NCBI GenBank assembly: GCA_025808875.1
Contig: CP075528.1
Span: forward strand, 1,426,001 to 1,490,000
Length of the DNA stretch: 64,000 nt
Source: Enhydrobacter sp.
Lineage (GTDB): Bacteria; Pseudomonadota; Alphaproteobacteria; Reyranellales; Reyranellaceae
Direction of reading: 5' to 3'
Below the pieces are notes generated by a model. It ran no database searches and was not told the origin of the DNA. It worked only from the letters and a program-made list of their open reading frames with translations. Every line of letters starts with the position of its first letter. Within the stretch, counting starts at the first letter, position 1. Shown here piece after piece: positions 1-13,740 of the stretch. Both the position numbers and the translations under genes were made by a program.

Positions 1-115
1 CCGCGGCACCGGGCGTGCTTCCGTCACCTATACTACACGTTCGGCCCGACAGCGGCGAGCCGCATGTACAATGGAGACAAACGGAACGAAAGCGGACGAT
101 TCCGGCCCGTCGAGC

Positions 116-2140
<2,025 letters not shown>

Positions 2141-2256
2141 TACTCTTCCTTGGGGATGCGACAATACGGATCTGCCGGCCAATTGGCCGTATTCATGGCT
2201 GCTAGAAGGGGCTGGCGGGTGGGCGGACCCGCAAAACTACCCTTTCTACTATATGG

Positions 2257-2267
2257 GAACTAAGTTC
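2257..2267. promoter_or_regulatory. 11-bp palindrome in the dnaG-rpoD intergenic region
   Basis: GAACTAAGTTC is a perfect inverted repeat (GAAC, 3-bp centre, GTTC) about 115 bp upstream of the rpoD start, inside the 167-bp gap behind dnaG. The spacing does not match the alphaproteobacterial SOS box (GTTC-N7-GTTC), so I do not call it a LexA site. It may be an operator or chance; I see no convincing sigma-70 promoter hexamers with normal spacing here. Confidence 0.25.
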
Positions 2268-2307
2268 AAGCCGCGATAGCTCCCTGCACAATAAATAGGC
2301 CTGCGAC

Positions 2308-4194
2308 TCAATCGGTTGCAGCGTCGAGGCTCTCCCGCCGCATTCGGTCGCTGATGGCCCTGAACCACTGCAAGTTTTCCTCGCTCATGTCCTGGGCCAG
2401 CGCCTCCTGGGCCCGCCGCAGTTCATCGAGGTTATCGGCCCGCTGGGCGAGTTGGCGGGCGGTCCGACGCCATTGCCCGACCCAGCCGTCCACCGAACTC
2501 GGTTCGTCGCGGAAGACTTTCCGGGCCTTGGCCTGGGCCGCCGCGGCGACCCGCGAGAGGCCGCAACGCTCCAGATGCTCCGCCACCAGCCCGGCTTCAA
2601 GGGGTGCGTCACCGAGTGCCTCTTGGGCCGCCGGGTCGATCCCCTCGGGGACCACGGCCAAGGCATCGAGCAGAGCCTGCCGCAGCCGTTCGAGTTCGGG
2701 GGCGGGCATTGCCGGCAGATGGGCGAGATCCTCGTTCAACACGTGCAGCAGGGCGGGCCTGAGGACGAGGGCGCCGAGCAGCGCCCGCTCGAGTGGGGCG
2801 TCGCCGTTCAGTTCGGCCTCGCCCTGCCGGGCGGCGAAGCCCGGGGCGAACGGCGCACGCGGACCAGCGGGCTGTCCGGGGCCGCGACGGAGGGCCGGCT
2901 GCCAGACGCGCTCCGGGAGCTTCAACCTGGCGACCCGGCTGCGCATGTCGTTCGAGTAGTAGTCGCGCACCTCGGGGTCGGCGATGGTGGCGACGCGCCG
3001 GCGCAGGGCTTGCTGGATGTTCGCGCGTCGTTCGGGAGTGTCGGAGTGCTTGCCCTCGGTTTCCAGTTCCCAGACCAAGTCGGCCAACGGACGGGCGAGC
3101 TTCAGCACCCCGTCGATGGCCGCCTTGCCCCTGCCGCGGATCAGGCTGTCGGGGTCCTCGCCGGGTGGCAAGGCGAGAAAGCGCAGGCTCTTGCCGGGTC
3201 GCAGCAGCGGCAGGGCACGCTCGGCGGCGCGCGCTGCCGCCCGCCGCCCGGCATTGTCGCCATCGAAGCTGAGATAGGGCTCGTCGGCGAGCTTCCAGAG
3301 TTCGGCGAGCTGGCCTTCGGTGAGGGCGGTGCCCAAGGGCGCGACGGCGCCGGTGTATCCCGCGACATGCAGCGCGATCACGTCCATGTAGCCTTCGGCG
3401 ACGATGACCGGCTGGTCTTTTGTCGCGGCGAGCCGCGCCCGGTCGAGGCAATAGAGATTGGCGCCCTTGTGAAAGAGCGGCGTCTCCGGCGAGTTGAGGT
3501 ACTTGGGTTCGCCGGGGCCGATCACGCGGCCGCCGAAGGCGATCACCCGGCCGCGCCGGTCGGCGATCGGGAAGATCACGCGACCACGGAAGCGATCGTA
3601 GGGCTCGCGGCGATTGCCCAGCTCGGCCTCCGGCTGGATCGCGAGCCCCGCTTCGACGACCTTGTCGATGGGCACGCCTTCCTGCCTGAGCGCAGCAATG
3701 ACGCCGTCGCGCGAGTCGGGCGCGAAGCCGAGGCGAAACTCGTCGATGGTCGATTCCTCGAGGCCGCGGCCGCGCAGATAGTCGAGGCCGTGGCGACCGA
3801 CCGGCAGGCGCAGCTGCTTCTGGAACCAGCGCGCCGCCAGTTCGACGACCTGCTGCAAGGTCGAGGCGCGCTCGGCACGCTCGCGCTCCTGGGGCGTGGC
3901 GCGCGGCACCGGCAGGTTGACCTCGCGCGCGAGCTTCTCGACCGATTCGGGAAACGACAATCCCTCGGTCTTCATGACGAAACCCACGGCGTCGCCGTGC
4001 GCACCGCAGCCGAAGCAATGGAAGAAGCCCTTCTTGTCGTTGACCGTGAAGGACGGCGTCTTCTCGTTGTGGAACGGGCAGAGACCGGCGTATTCGGAAC
4101 CCGACCGACGCTTGAGGGCGACCTTCCGTGCGATGATGTCGGACAGGCTCAGTCTGGCACGCAATTCGTCGAGGAAGCCCGGGGGGAAGGCCAT
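2308..4194 (-). CDS. dnaG: DNA primase DnaG
   Basis: Synthesises RNA primers at the replication fork together with the DnaB helicase. The 628-aa protein has the N-terminal CHC2 zinc ribbon (Cys39, His42, Cys60, Cys63 in CPFHNEKTPSF and FHCFGCGAHGD). The catalytic core follows, then a Toprim domain with the acidic motif EGYMDVIALH and the metal-binding DGDNAGRRA. The C-terminal third is the helicase-interaction region and is poorly conserved as usual. Length is normal for the family. It is followed by rpoD on the same strand, and yqeY lies 61 bp upstream in the same direction, so the three are probably co-transcribed at least in part. Confidence 0.97.
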   Translation of the reverse strand: MAFPPGFLDELRARLSLSDIIARKVALKRRSGSEYAGLCPFHNEKTPSFTVNDKKGFFHCFGCGAHGDAVGFVMKTEGLSFPESVEKLAREVNLPVPRATPQERERAERASTLQQVVELAARWFQKQLRLPVGRHGLDYLRGRGLEESTIDEFRLGFAPDSRDGVIAALRQEGVPIDKVVEAGLAIQPEAELGNRREPYDRFRGRVIFPIADRRGRVIAFGGRVIGPGEPKYLNSPETPLFHKGANLYCLDRARLAATKDQPVIVAEGYMDVIALHVAGYTGAVAPLGTALTEGQLAELWKLADEPYLSFDGDNAGRRAAARAAERALPLLRPGKSLRFLALPPGEDPDSLIRGRGKAAIDGVLKLARPLADLVWELETEGKHSDTPERRANIQQALRRRVATIADPEVRDYYSNDMRSRVARLKLPERVWQPALRRGPGQPAGPRAPFAPGFAARQGEAELNGDAPLERALLGALVLRPALLHVLNEDLAHLPAMPAPELERLRQALLDALAVVPEGIDPAAQEALGDAPLEAGLVAEHLERCGLSRVAAAAQAKARKVFRDEPSSVDGWVGQWRRTARQLAQRADNLDELRRAQEALAQDMSEENLQWFRAISDRMRRESLDAATD

Positions 4195-4255
4195 GCTCTA
4201 AGATGGGCGTGTCAGCGGCACCGCGCCAGTGGATGGCGCGGGATAGCGGGGAAGA

Positions 4256-4714
4256 TCAGCCGCTGAGCGCCTTCTTCACCGCGGCCGACGCCTTGGCGAA
4301 ATCCATCTGGCCGGCATACTTGGCCTTCAGGGCCGCCATGACGCCGCCCATGTCCTTGACCGACTTGGCACCCGCTGCAGTCACGGCCTCGCGCACAGCC
4401 GCCTCGATCTCGGCCTCGCCCATCTGCTTGGGGAGAAAGCGCTCGATGACGGCGATCTCGGCCTTCTCCTTGTCGGCCAGGTCGGCGCGGCCACCCTTTT
4501 CGTAGAGCGCGATCGATTCGTTGCGCTGCTTGATCATGCCCTGGAGCATGGCGAGGATGCGATCGTCGGCGACGCCCGCTCGATTGGCTTCGGTGCGGGC
4601 GGCGATGTCGACTTCCTTGAGCTTGGCGAGGATCAGGCGCACGGCGCCGACCGCCGCCATGTCGCGGGCACGCATCGCCTCCTTCAGCGCCTCGTTCAGC
4701 TTGTCGCGCAGCAT
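4256..4714 (-). CDS. yqeY: GatB/YqeY domain protein
   Basis: A 152-aa all-helical YqeY protein, homologous to the tail domain of the GatB subunit of tRNA-dependent amidotransferase, where that domain contacts tRNA. The free-standing form has no firmly established role. The sequence starts MLRDKLNEALKEAM and carries the family signatures RLILAKLKE and FLPKQMGEAEI, ending in the small C-terminal helical bundle. I moved the start to the ATG at 4714 because the upstream in-frame extension is not YqeY-like and GGATGA precedes this ATG. Its place between dnaG-rpoD and divergent carAB is a common alphaproteobacterial arrangement. Confidence 0.9.
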   Translation of the reverse strand: MLRDKLNEALKEAMRARDMAAVGAVRLILAKLKEVDIAARTEANRAGVADDRILAMLQGMIKQRNESIALYEKGGRADLADKEKAEIAVIERFLPKQMGEAEIEAAVREAVTAAGAKSVKDMGGVMAALKAKYAGQMDFAKASAAVKKALSG

Positions 4715-4819
4715 GATTTCATCCCATCGGCAGAAGGGCGGGAAACTAATCGCCCGCGGCGTGATTGGCAAAACAAATAAGCTATTGAAATACCTTAGGA
4801 TTTACCCACCGGCCGTGCC

Positions 4820-4848
4820 TTGACCCTCATTTGGCGCGCGGGTACAAA
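4820..4848 (+). promoter_or_regulatory. Candidate sigma-70 promoter of carAB
   Basis: TTGACC at 4820-4825 and TACAAA at 4843-4848 are separated by exactly 17 bp. Transcription would start near 4855, leaving a leader of about 43 nt before the carA ATG. The leader is GC-rich (repeated CGCG) and could fold, but I see no clear attenuator. This is a match by eye to the consensus, not a tested promoter. Confidence 0.45.
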
Positions 4849-4897
4849 CCGCGCGGCTCGCGGCACCCCAGCCGGCGGGTCAAATGGGATACATCGG

Positions 4898-6085
<1,188 letters not shown>

Positions 6086-6092
6086 CGCCGCA

Positions 6093-9338
<3,246 letters not shown>

Positions 9339-9425
9339 CCCTTGTCCCCCGCAACCGCCGCCTCGTGCCGGCATTGAGGCGCGTTGCGTGTTGACGAGTT
9401 GCACTTCATTGAGGACGATCCCGCC

Positions 9426-9899
9426 ATGGAAAAGGTGCCGATGACGGCCGAAGGGCTCAGGAGGCTCGCGGACGAACTGAAGCAGCTCAAGAGCGTCGAG
9501 CGCCCCGCCATCATCAAGGCGATTGCGGCGGCGCGCGAGCATGGCGATTTGTCGGAGAACGCCGAGTACACATCGGCCCGCGAACGGCAGGGTTTCATCG
9601 AGGGGCGCATCGCCGAGGTCGAAGACATCATCTCGCGCGCCGAGGTGATCGATTTCAGCAAGCTCTCGGGCAAGGTGGTGAAATTCGGCGCGACCGTGAA
9701 GCTCGCCGACGAGGACACGGACGAGAAGGTGAAGTACCAGATCGTCGGCCCCTACGAGGCCGACCTGGCCAAGGGCCGCATCTCGGTGACGTCACCGATC
9801 GGCCGCGCCCTCATCGGCAAGACCGTCGGCGACACCGTCGAGGTGCAGACGCCGCGCGGCGCGCGCTCCTACGAGGTCGTGGGCGTCCAGTTCAAATAG
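9426..9899 (+). CDS. greA: Transcription elongation factor GreA
   Basis: Rescues backtracked RNA polymerase by stimulating transcript cleavage in its active centre. The 157-aa protein has the N-terminal antiparallel coiled coil, with the acidic tip region around [19 protein letters not shown], and the C-terminal FKBP-like domain ending [12 protein letters not shown] use the ATG at 9426 ([10 protein letters not shown]), preceded by GAGGACGATCCCGCC; an upstream in-frame start would add 14 untypical residues. It lies 87 bp downstream of carB, a common alphaproteobacterial neighbour, and may be read through from carAB or from its own promoter. Confidence 0.96.
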   Translation: MEKVPMTAEGLRRLADELKQLKSVERPAIIKAIAAAREHGDLSENAEYTSARERQGFIEGRIAEVEDIISRAEVIDFSKLSGKVVKFGATVKLADEDTDEKVKYQIVGPYEADLAKGRISVTSPIGRALIGKTVGDTVEVQTPRGARSYEVVGVQFK

Positions 9900-9933
9900 G
9901 CATCGCGGCCGGCGCCGCGGACCGCGCCCGGGG

Positions 9934-10509
9934 TCAAGTCGGCGCAGCTGCCGTCATCTGGGCGCGAATGCGGCGTATGGCCGTGGTCTTCATGATCGTA
10001 TATTGGACCAGGAACAGGCCGACCTTGCTGGCGATCGCCCAGGTCGACTTCACCGCCGCCCACGCGGTGGGGTCGAGGGCGAGGGCGAGCCCCAAGTTGA
10101 GCACGGCCGAGAAGAACATCAGGCCCGCCCAGACATAGCCGAACCGGATGGCGAGATCCGGCACCGTCTGCTGGGCGACGGGCGGGATGTAGCGCACCAT
10201 CCAGCCGCGCCTCAGCATGACGAGGCCGACGACGACGTAGATCACGGTCGGCTTCAGCATCACGAACAGGGGATCGTCGGTGACGAACGTCGCCGCGCCC
10301 GAGGCGAGAATGATGACCAGGCTCAGCCATTGCAGCGCCTCGACCGGCTGCTTGTGGAACAGCTGCCAGCCGATCTGGGCAAGCCCGAGCGCCATGCCGA
10401 GGCCGACGGCAAGGAACAGATCGTCGGTCAAGACGTAGGCGGCGAGGAACACCAGCGTCGACGCCATGTCGAGCAGGAGCACCTTGGAGGCCTGGAAAAG
10501 GTTCTTCAT
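9934..10509 (-). CDS. yciB: YciB/IspZ family inner-membrane septation protein
   Basis: A 191-aa integral membrane protein of the YciB (intracellular septation protein A) family, linked in enterobacteria to envelope integrity and division. About five hydrophobic segments are visible: VLLLDMASTLVFLAAYVLT, LAVGLGMALGLAQIGWQLF, WLSLVIILASGAATF, the segment with the hallmark VIYVVVGLVMLRRGWMVRY, and LMFFSAVLNLGLALAL. The start has GGGGGCGCC upstream. The gene converges with greA (34-bp gap) and lies downstream of an NTF2-fold gene on the same strand. The exact function in alphaproteobacteria is not established. Confidence 0.85.
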   Translation of the reverse strand: MKNLFQASKVLLLDMASTLVFLAAYVLTDDLFLAVGLGMALGLAQIGWQLFHKQPVEALQWLSLVIILASGAATFVTDDPLFVMLKPTVIYVVVGLVMLRRGWMVRYIPPVAQQTVPDLAIRFGYVWAGLMFFSAVLNLGLALALDPTAWAAVKSTWAIASKVGLFLVQYTIMKTTAIRRIRAQMTAAAPT

Positions 10510-10536
10510 CGCGGCGCCCCCGCCCGTTGCAGCGCG

Positions 10537-10923
10537 TCAGACGACGACCTTGACGTAGGTGTCCTTGAGAACGATCAGCCCGCGCCGGAAGGTGTAGAGG
10601 TCGCAGCCCAGCCAGGATTGCTTCTCGCCCGAGCGCAGCGTCGCCGTGCGATGCCATTCCGTGACGGCCCGGTTGCCGCAAATGAATTCGTTCGTATGGC
10701 GCCACTTGACGTCGCCGGTCGACGCGAAGAGGGGCTCGAAATAGCTTCGGATCGCCGCCTTGCCCTTGAAGCTCTCGCCCCAGTGGTGCGGCCCGCGGGC
10801 GTTGCGGAACTCGCCGTCGTCGGCGAAGGAATTGACGATGCCGTCGACATCGCGGCGGGCAAAGGCATCGGCGATCTCGTGCAGCCGCTCGAGCGTCACG
10901 TCGGGAGACGAAAGGCCATCCAT
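10537..10923 (-). CDS. NTF2-fold (SnoaL-like) protein of unknown substrate
   Basis: A 128-aa protein with the cone-shaped NTF2/SnoaL fold: a helix-rich N-terminus (LERLHEIADAFARRDVDGIV), then FADDGEFRNARG and a strand-rich C-terminal half ending DTYVKVVV. The family includes isomerases, hydrolases and simple ligand binders, so the reaction cannot be assigned from this sequence. GGAGTGACGCG precedes the ATG. It sits 4 bp downstream of the Lrp-type regulator on the same strand and is likely co-transcribed with it, so its expression may follow that regulator. Confidence 0.75.
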   Translation of the reverse strand: MDGLSSPDVTLERLHEIADAFARRDVDGIVNSFADDGEFRNARGPHHWGESFKGKAAIRSYFEPLFASTGDVKWRHTNEFICGNRAVTEWHRTATLRSGEKQSWLGCDLYTFRRGLIVLKDTYVKVVV

Positions 10924-10927
10924 CGCG

Positions 10928-11404
10928 TCACTCCGTGGAAATGGGCACGCCGGGTTCGTGCTTGGCGGTGCGGAATACCATCATCGACTTCACGTGGCTT
11001 ACGTTGGGCGCCGAAGTGAGCCGCGTCGTCAGGAACTTCTGATACTCGTCCCAGGTCTCGGCGACGATCTTGAGCAGGAAATCGGCCTCGCCGGCCAGCA
11101 TGTGGCATTCGCGCACCTCGGCCCAGCCGGAGATCAGTTCCTCGAAGGCCTTGAGATCGGTCTCGGCCTGGCTGTTGAGCCCGACCAACGCGAATACCGA
11201 GACGCTGTAGCCCAGTGCTTCGGGGCTGAGGTCGGCGTGGTAGCCCTTGATGATGCCCTGTCGCTCCAGCGCGCGGACCCGGCGCAGGCAGGGCGGCGCC
11301 GATATCCCGGCACGCTCGGCCAGATCGACGTTGGTCATTCGGCCGTTCGATTGCAGATCGTTCAGGATGCGCCGATCGATTCGATCGAGTTTTGCGCGCG
11401 CCAT
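10928..11404 (-). CDS. Lrp/AsnC family transcriptional regulator
   Basis: A 158-aa DNA-binding regulator with an N-terminal AsnC-type winged helix (LDRIDRRILNDLQSNGRM ... LAERAGISAPPCLRRVRAL) and a C-terminal RAM ligand/oligomerisation domain (CHMLAGEADFLLKIVAETWD). The family senses amino acids. GGAGGAAACCC sits correctly before the ATG. It is divergent from trxB, a recurrent alphaproteobacterial pair, and inverted repeats in the shared 177-bp gap are plausible binding sites. The ligand and regulon are not visible. Confidence 0.92.
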   Translation of the reverse strand: MARAKLDRIDRRILNDLQSNGRMTNVDLAERAGISAPPCLRRVRALERQGIIKGYHADLSPEALGYSVSVFALVGLNSQAETDLKAFEELISGWAEVRECHMLAGEADFLLKIVAETWDEYQKFLTTRLTSAPNVSHVKSMMVFRTAKHEPGVPISTE

Positions 11405-11451
11405 TGGGTTTCCTCCATTGGTCGCGGTCTATGCCAGAATCATGCCACGCG

Positions 11452-11500
11452 CGCAATAAAGTTGCGAGAAAATGGCAATCATCCGTGCACAATTGCGCAA
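11452..11500. promoter_or_regulatory. Inverted repeats between lrp and trxB (candidate operator)
   Basis: CGCAATAAAGTTGCG (11452-11466) is an inverted repeat of CGCAA around a 5-bp AT-rich centre. The same half-sites recur as the perfect 8-mer palindrome TTGCGCAA at 11493-11500. Lrp-type regulators bind AT-centred inverted repeats, and these lie in the divergent gap between an Lrp gene and trxB. Autoregulation and trxB control are inferred, not shown. Confidence 0.4.
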
Positions 11501-11542
11501 AAAACGGAGAACTCCCGTGCATCGAAAGGGAGGTTTGCATAT

Positions 11543-11578
11543 ATGAGAAGAGATATGCGCGAAGCGGGATGCGGATAA
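11543..11578 (+). CDS. Possible 11-codon leader ORF ahead of trxB
   Basis: A tiny ORF encoding MRRDMREAGCG begins 12 nt after a strong Shine-Dalgarno (AAAGGGAGG) and ends with TAA only 3 nt before the trxB ATG. The trxB ATG has a weaker ribosome site (GCGGATAAG) than this ORF does, so ribosomes may enter here and re-initiate on trxB. The peptide resembles no family known to me. It could also simply mark unused sequence in the trxB leader. Confidence 0.3.
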   Translation: MRRDMREAGCG

Positions 11579-11581
11579 GTC

Positions 11582-12553
11582 ATGGCAGCAACACATCGCA
11601 GCAAGGTGATGATTCTGGGTTCCGGACCGGCCGGCTATACGGCCGCGATCTATGCCGCCCGGGCAAGTCTCAAGCCGATGCTGGTGCAAGGCATTCAGCC
11701 CGGCGGACAGCTCACCATCACCACCGACGTCGAGAATTATCCGGGCTTTGCCGACGTCATCCAGGGCCCCTGGCTGATGGAGCAGATGCAGAAGCAGGCC
11801 GAGCATGTCGGCACGCAGCTGTTCTTCGACACGATCGTCGATGTCGACCTGAGCCATCGGCCGTTCGTGTGCGTGGGCGATTCCGGAGACCGATACGAGG
11901 CCGATGCGCTGATCGTGGCGACCGGTGCCACCGCCAAATGGCTCGGCCTGCCGAGCGAGGAAAGCTTCCGAGGTGGCGGCGTTTCGGCCTGCGCGACGTG
12001 CGACGGCTTCTTCTTTCGTGGCAAGGAAGTGGTGGTCGTGGGCGGCGGCAACACCGCCGTCGAAGAAGCGCTCTACCTCACGCACCATGCCTCCAAGGTG
12101 ACGGTCGTGCATCGGCGCGATTCGTTTCGCGCCGAAAAGATCCTCCAGGAGCGGCTGTTCAGGAACCCGAAGGTGATCGTGCTCTGGGACCATACGGTCC
12201 AGGAGATCGTCGGCGAGGCCAAGCCGGCGCCGCTCGTGAAGGGCGTACGCGTGCGCAACGTCAAGACCGGCGCCGAGCGCGAACTGGCGACCGACGGCGT
12301 GTTCATCGCCATCGGCCACTCGCCCAACACCGAGCTGTTCAAGGGCAAGCTCGCCATGGACGGCGAGGGCTATCTGATCACCCGGCCCGATTCGACGGCG
12401 ACCGACGTGGCCGGTGTCTATGCGGCGGGCGACGTGCAGGACAAGATCTTCCGACAGGCCGTGACTGCGGCGGGCACCGGTTGCATGGCCGCGCTCGAAG
12501 CCGAGAAGTGGCTCGCCCTCCAGGACACGCGCGTCGCGCAGGCCGCCGATTGA
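11582..12553 (+). CDS. trxB: Thioredoxin-disulfide reductase
   Basis: NADPH-dependent flavoenzyme that reduces thioredoxin in the cytoplasm. The 323-aa protein has the FAD dinucleotide fold (ILGSGPAGYTAAIYAAR), the GGQL/ENYPGF segment, the redox disulfide CATC (Cys137/Cys140, SACATCDGFFF), the NADPH fold GGGNTAVEEALYLT, and the C-terminal FAD motif VYAAGDVQDKIFRQ. The size is that of the low-molecular-weight class. Its TGA shares one base with the lysR ATG (TGATG), so the two are translationally linked. A leader ORF and inverted repeats lie upstream. Confidence 0.97.
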   Translation: MAATHRSKVMILGSGPAGYTAAIYAARASLKPMLVQGIQPGGQLTITTDVENYPGFADVIQGPWLMEQMQKQAEHVGTQLFFDTIVDVDLSHRPFVCVGDSGDRYEADALIVATGATAKWLGLPSEESFRGGGVSACATCDGFFFRGKEVVVVGGGNTAVEEALYLTHHASKVTVVHRRDSFRAEKILQERLFRNPKVIVLWDHTVQEIVGEAKPAPLVKGVRVRNVKTGAERELATDGVFIAIGHSPNTELFKGKLAMDGEGYLITRPDSTATDVAGVYAAGDVQDKIFRQAVTAAGTGCMAALEAEKWLALQDTRVAQAAD

Positions 12554-13446
12554 TGATGGATTGGGACAAGCTGCGGATCTTCCAGGCCGTCGCCGACGCC
12601 GGCAGCTTCACCCATGCCGGCGAGGTGCTGAAGCTCAGCCAGTCGGCGATCTCACGCCAGATCGGCGCACTCGAGGAACAGCTCGGAGTCATGCTGTTCC
12701 ACCGCCATGCCCGCGGCCTGATCCTCACCGAGCAGGGCGAGTTGCTGTATCGGACCGCGCGCGACATGTCGACGAGGGTCCACACCGCCGAAGCCTTGCT
12801 GCGCGCCAATCAGGACAAGCCGGCGGGGCGCCTGAAGGTGACGACCACCATCGGCTTCGGCTCGACCTGGCTCACCGCCCAGATGCACGAGTTCATCCAG
12901 ACCTACCCCGAGATCGACGTCAGTCTCGTGCTGTCCGACAACGAACTTGACCTCGGCATGCGCGAGGCCGATGTCGCCATCCGGATGGTGATGCCGCGTC
13001 AGCCGGGCCTGGTGCAGCGCCACCTGCTGACCGTGCGCAGCCACGTCTATGCGTCCCACACCTACATCCAGAAGTATGGACGGCCCCGCAACGTCGCCGA
13101 ACTCGAGCAGCATCGCCTGATCATCTTCGGCGAGGACGCGCGCGCGCCCGTGCAGGATGTCAACTGGCTGCTGCACGAGGGCAATCCCGACGAAAATCCG
13201 CGCCAGGTTGTGCTGCGTGTCAACAACACCTACGGAATCTTCCGCGCCGTGGAGACCGGCCTGGGGATCGCCTCTCTGCCCGACTATCTGGCCCGCGAAT
13301 CGACCAAGCTCGAGATGGTCCTGCCGGAGGTCAATGTCCGCACGACCGATGTGTATTTCACCTACCCGGAGGAATTGCGGCACTCCAAGCGGATCGCCGT
13401 GTTTCGCGATTTCCTGCTGCGCAAAGTGGCCGAGACACGTTTTTAG
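12553..13446 (+). CDS. LysR family transcriptional regulator
   Basis: A 297-aa LysR-type regulator. The N-terminal winged helix (DKLRIFQAVADAGSFTHAG ... LSQSAISRQIGALEEQLG) is followed by a periplasmic-binding-protein-like effector domain (residues ~90-290). The start ATG overlaps the trxB stop by one base, so it is probably expressed with trxB; LysR genes more often face their target. The effector and targets cannot be read from sequence. ATG codons at 12553 and 12556 are both possible starts. Confidence 0.92.
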   Translation: MMDWDKLRIFQAVADAGSFTHAGEVLKLSQSAISRQIGALEEQLGVMLFHRHARGLILTEQGELLYRTARDMSTRVHTAEALLRANQDKPAGRLKVTTTIGFGSTWLTAQMHEFIQTYPEIDVSLVLSDNELDLGMREADVAIRMVMPRQPGLVQRHLLTVRSHVYASHTYIQKYGRPRNVAELEQHRLIIFGEDARAPVQDVNWLLHEGNPDENPRQVVLRVNNTYGIFRAVETGLGIASLPDYLARESTKLEMVLPEVNVRTTDVYFTYPEELRHSKRIAVFRDFLLRKVAETRF

Positions 13447-13597
13447 GGGCTATGATCTGCAGTATTGCATAGACACGGCAAGGCATGCGCTGGTCGCATG
13501 TCAGTGTTCCAACATCGTGCCTAACAATTCGGCGTGCGCGGACTATTTTGGCTTCAGGTCTTCGACACGAGCGGTTTGCACTGATCGCGTTCGAAAC

Positions 13598-13678
13598 TCG
13601 GGATCCTCGTGATCCCACGTCTCCCAGACGTGAAGCCTCCCTGTTTGACTCGCCGGGCCGCAAGGCCCGGCGTTTTTT
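13598..13678 (+). ncRNA. Probable trans-acting small RNA (suhB/MmgR-like)
   Basis: Three hairpins follow in close order. GGGATC-CTCGT-GATCCC occupies 13600-13616. ACGTCT-CCC-AGACGT occupies 13617-13631, with CCC as its loop. A single-stranded linker carrying CCTCCC leads to an intrinsic terminator at 13651-13677. Two exposed CUCCC/CCUCCC anti-Shine-Dalgarno stretches plus a terminator are the hallmark of alphaproteobacterial small RNAs. From memory the layout resembles the suhB/MmgR family. The preceding lysR stop is 150 bp away and the next gene starts beyond the terminator, so an independent transcript is the simplest reading. The 5' end is approximate. Confidence 0.6.
13651..13677 (+). terminator. 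Strong rho-independent terminator
   Basis: CGCCGGGCC and GGCCCGGCG form a perfect 9-bp stem closed by the tetraloop GCAA and followed by six T residues. It is the clearest intrinsic terminator in the window and ends the candidate small RNA; it would also stop any trxB-lysR read-through. Confidence 0.92.
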
Positions 13679-13740
13679 CGTGTGGCGATGTGCCGCTGAC
13701 GTTGGCTGCCCGCCAATTGATATCCCTGACCGGCCAGCCC

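Noticed and set aside
2257..2267. LexA/SOS box before rpoD
   Set aside because: The palindrome GAACTAAGTTC has the wrong spacing and orientation for the alphaproteobacterial SOS box.
11498..11520. Intrinsic terminator on the minus strand (run of A)
   Set aside because: No stable stem precedes the T-run when read on the minus strand.
11392..12552. N-terminal extension of the LysR frame through trxB
   Set aside because: The frame is open by chance across trxB; only the part from 12553 is LysR-like.
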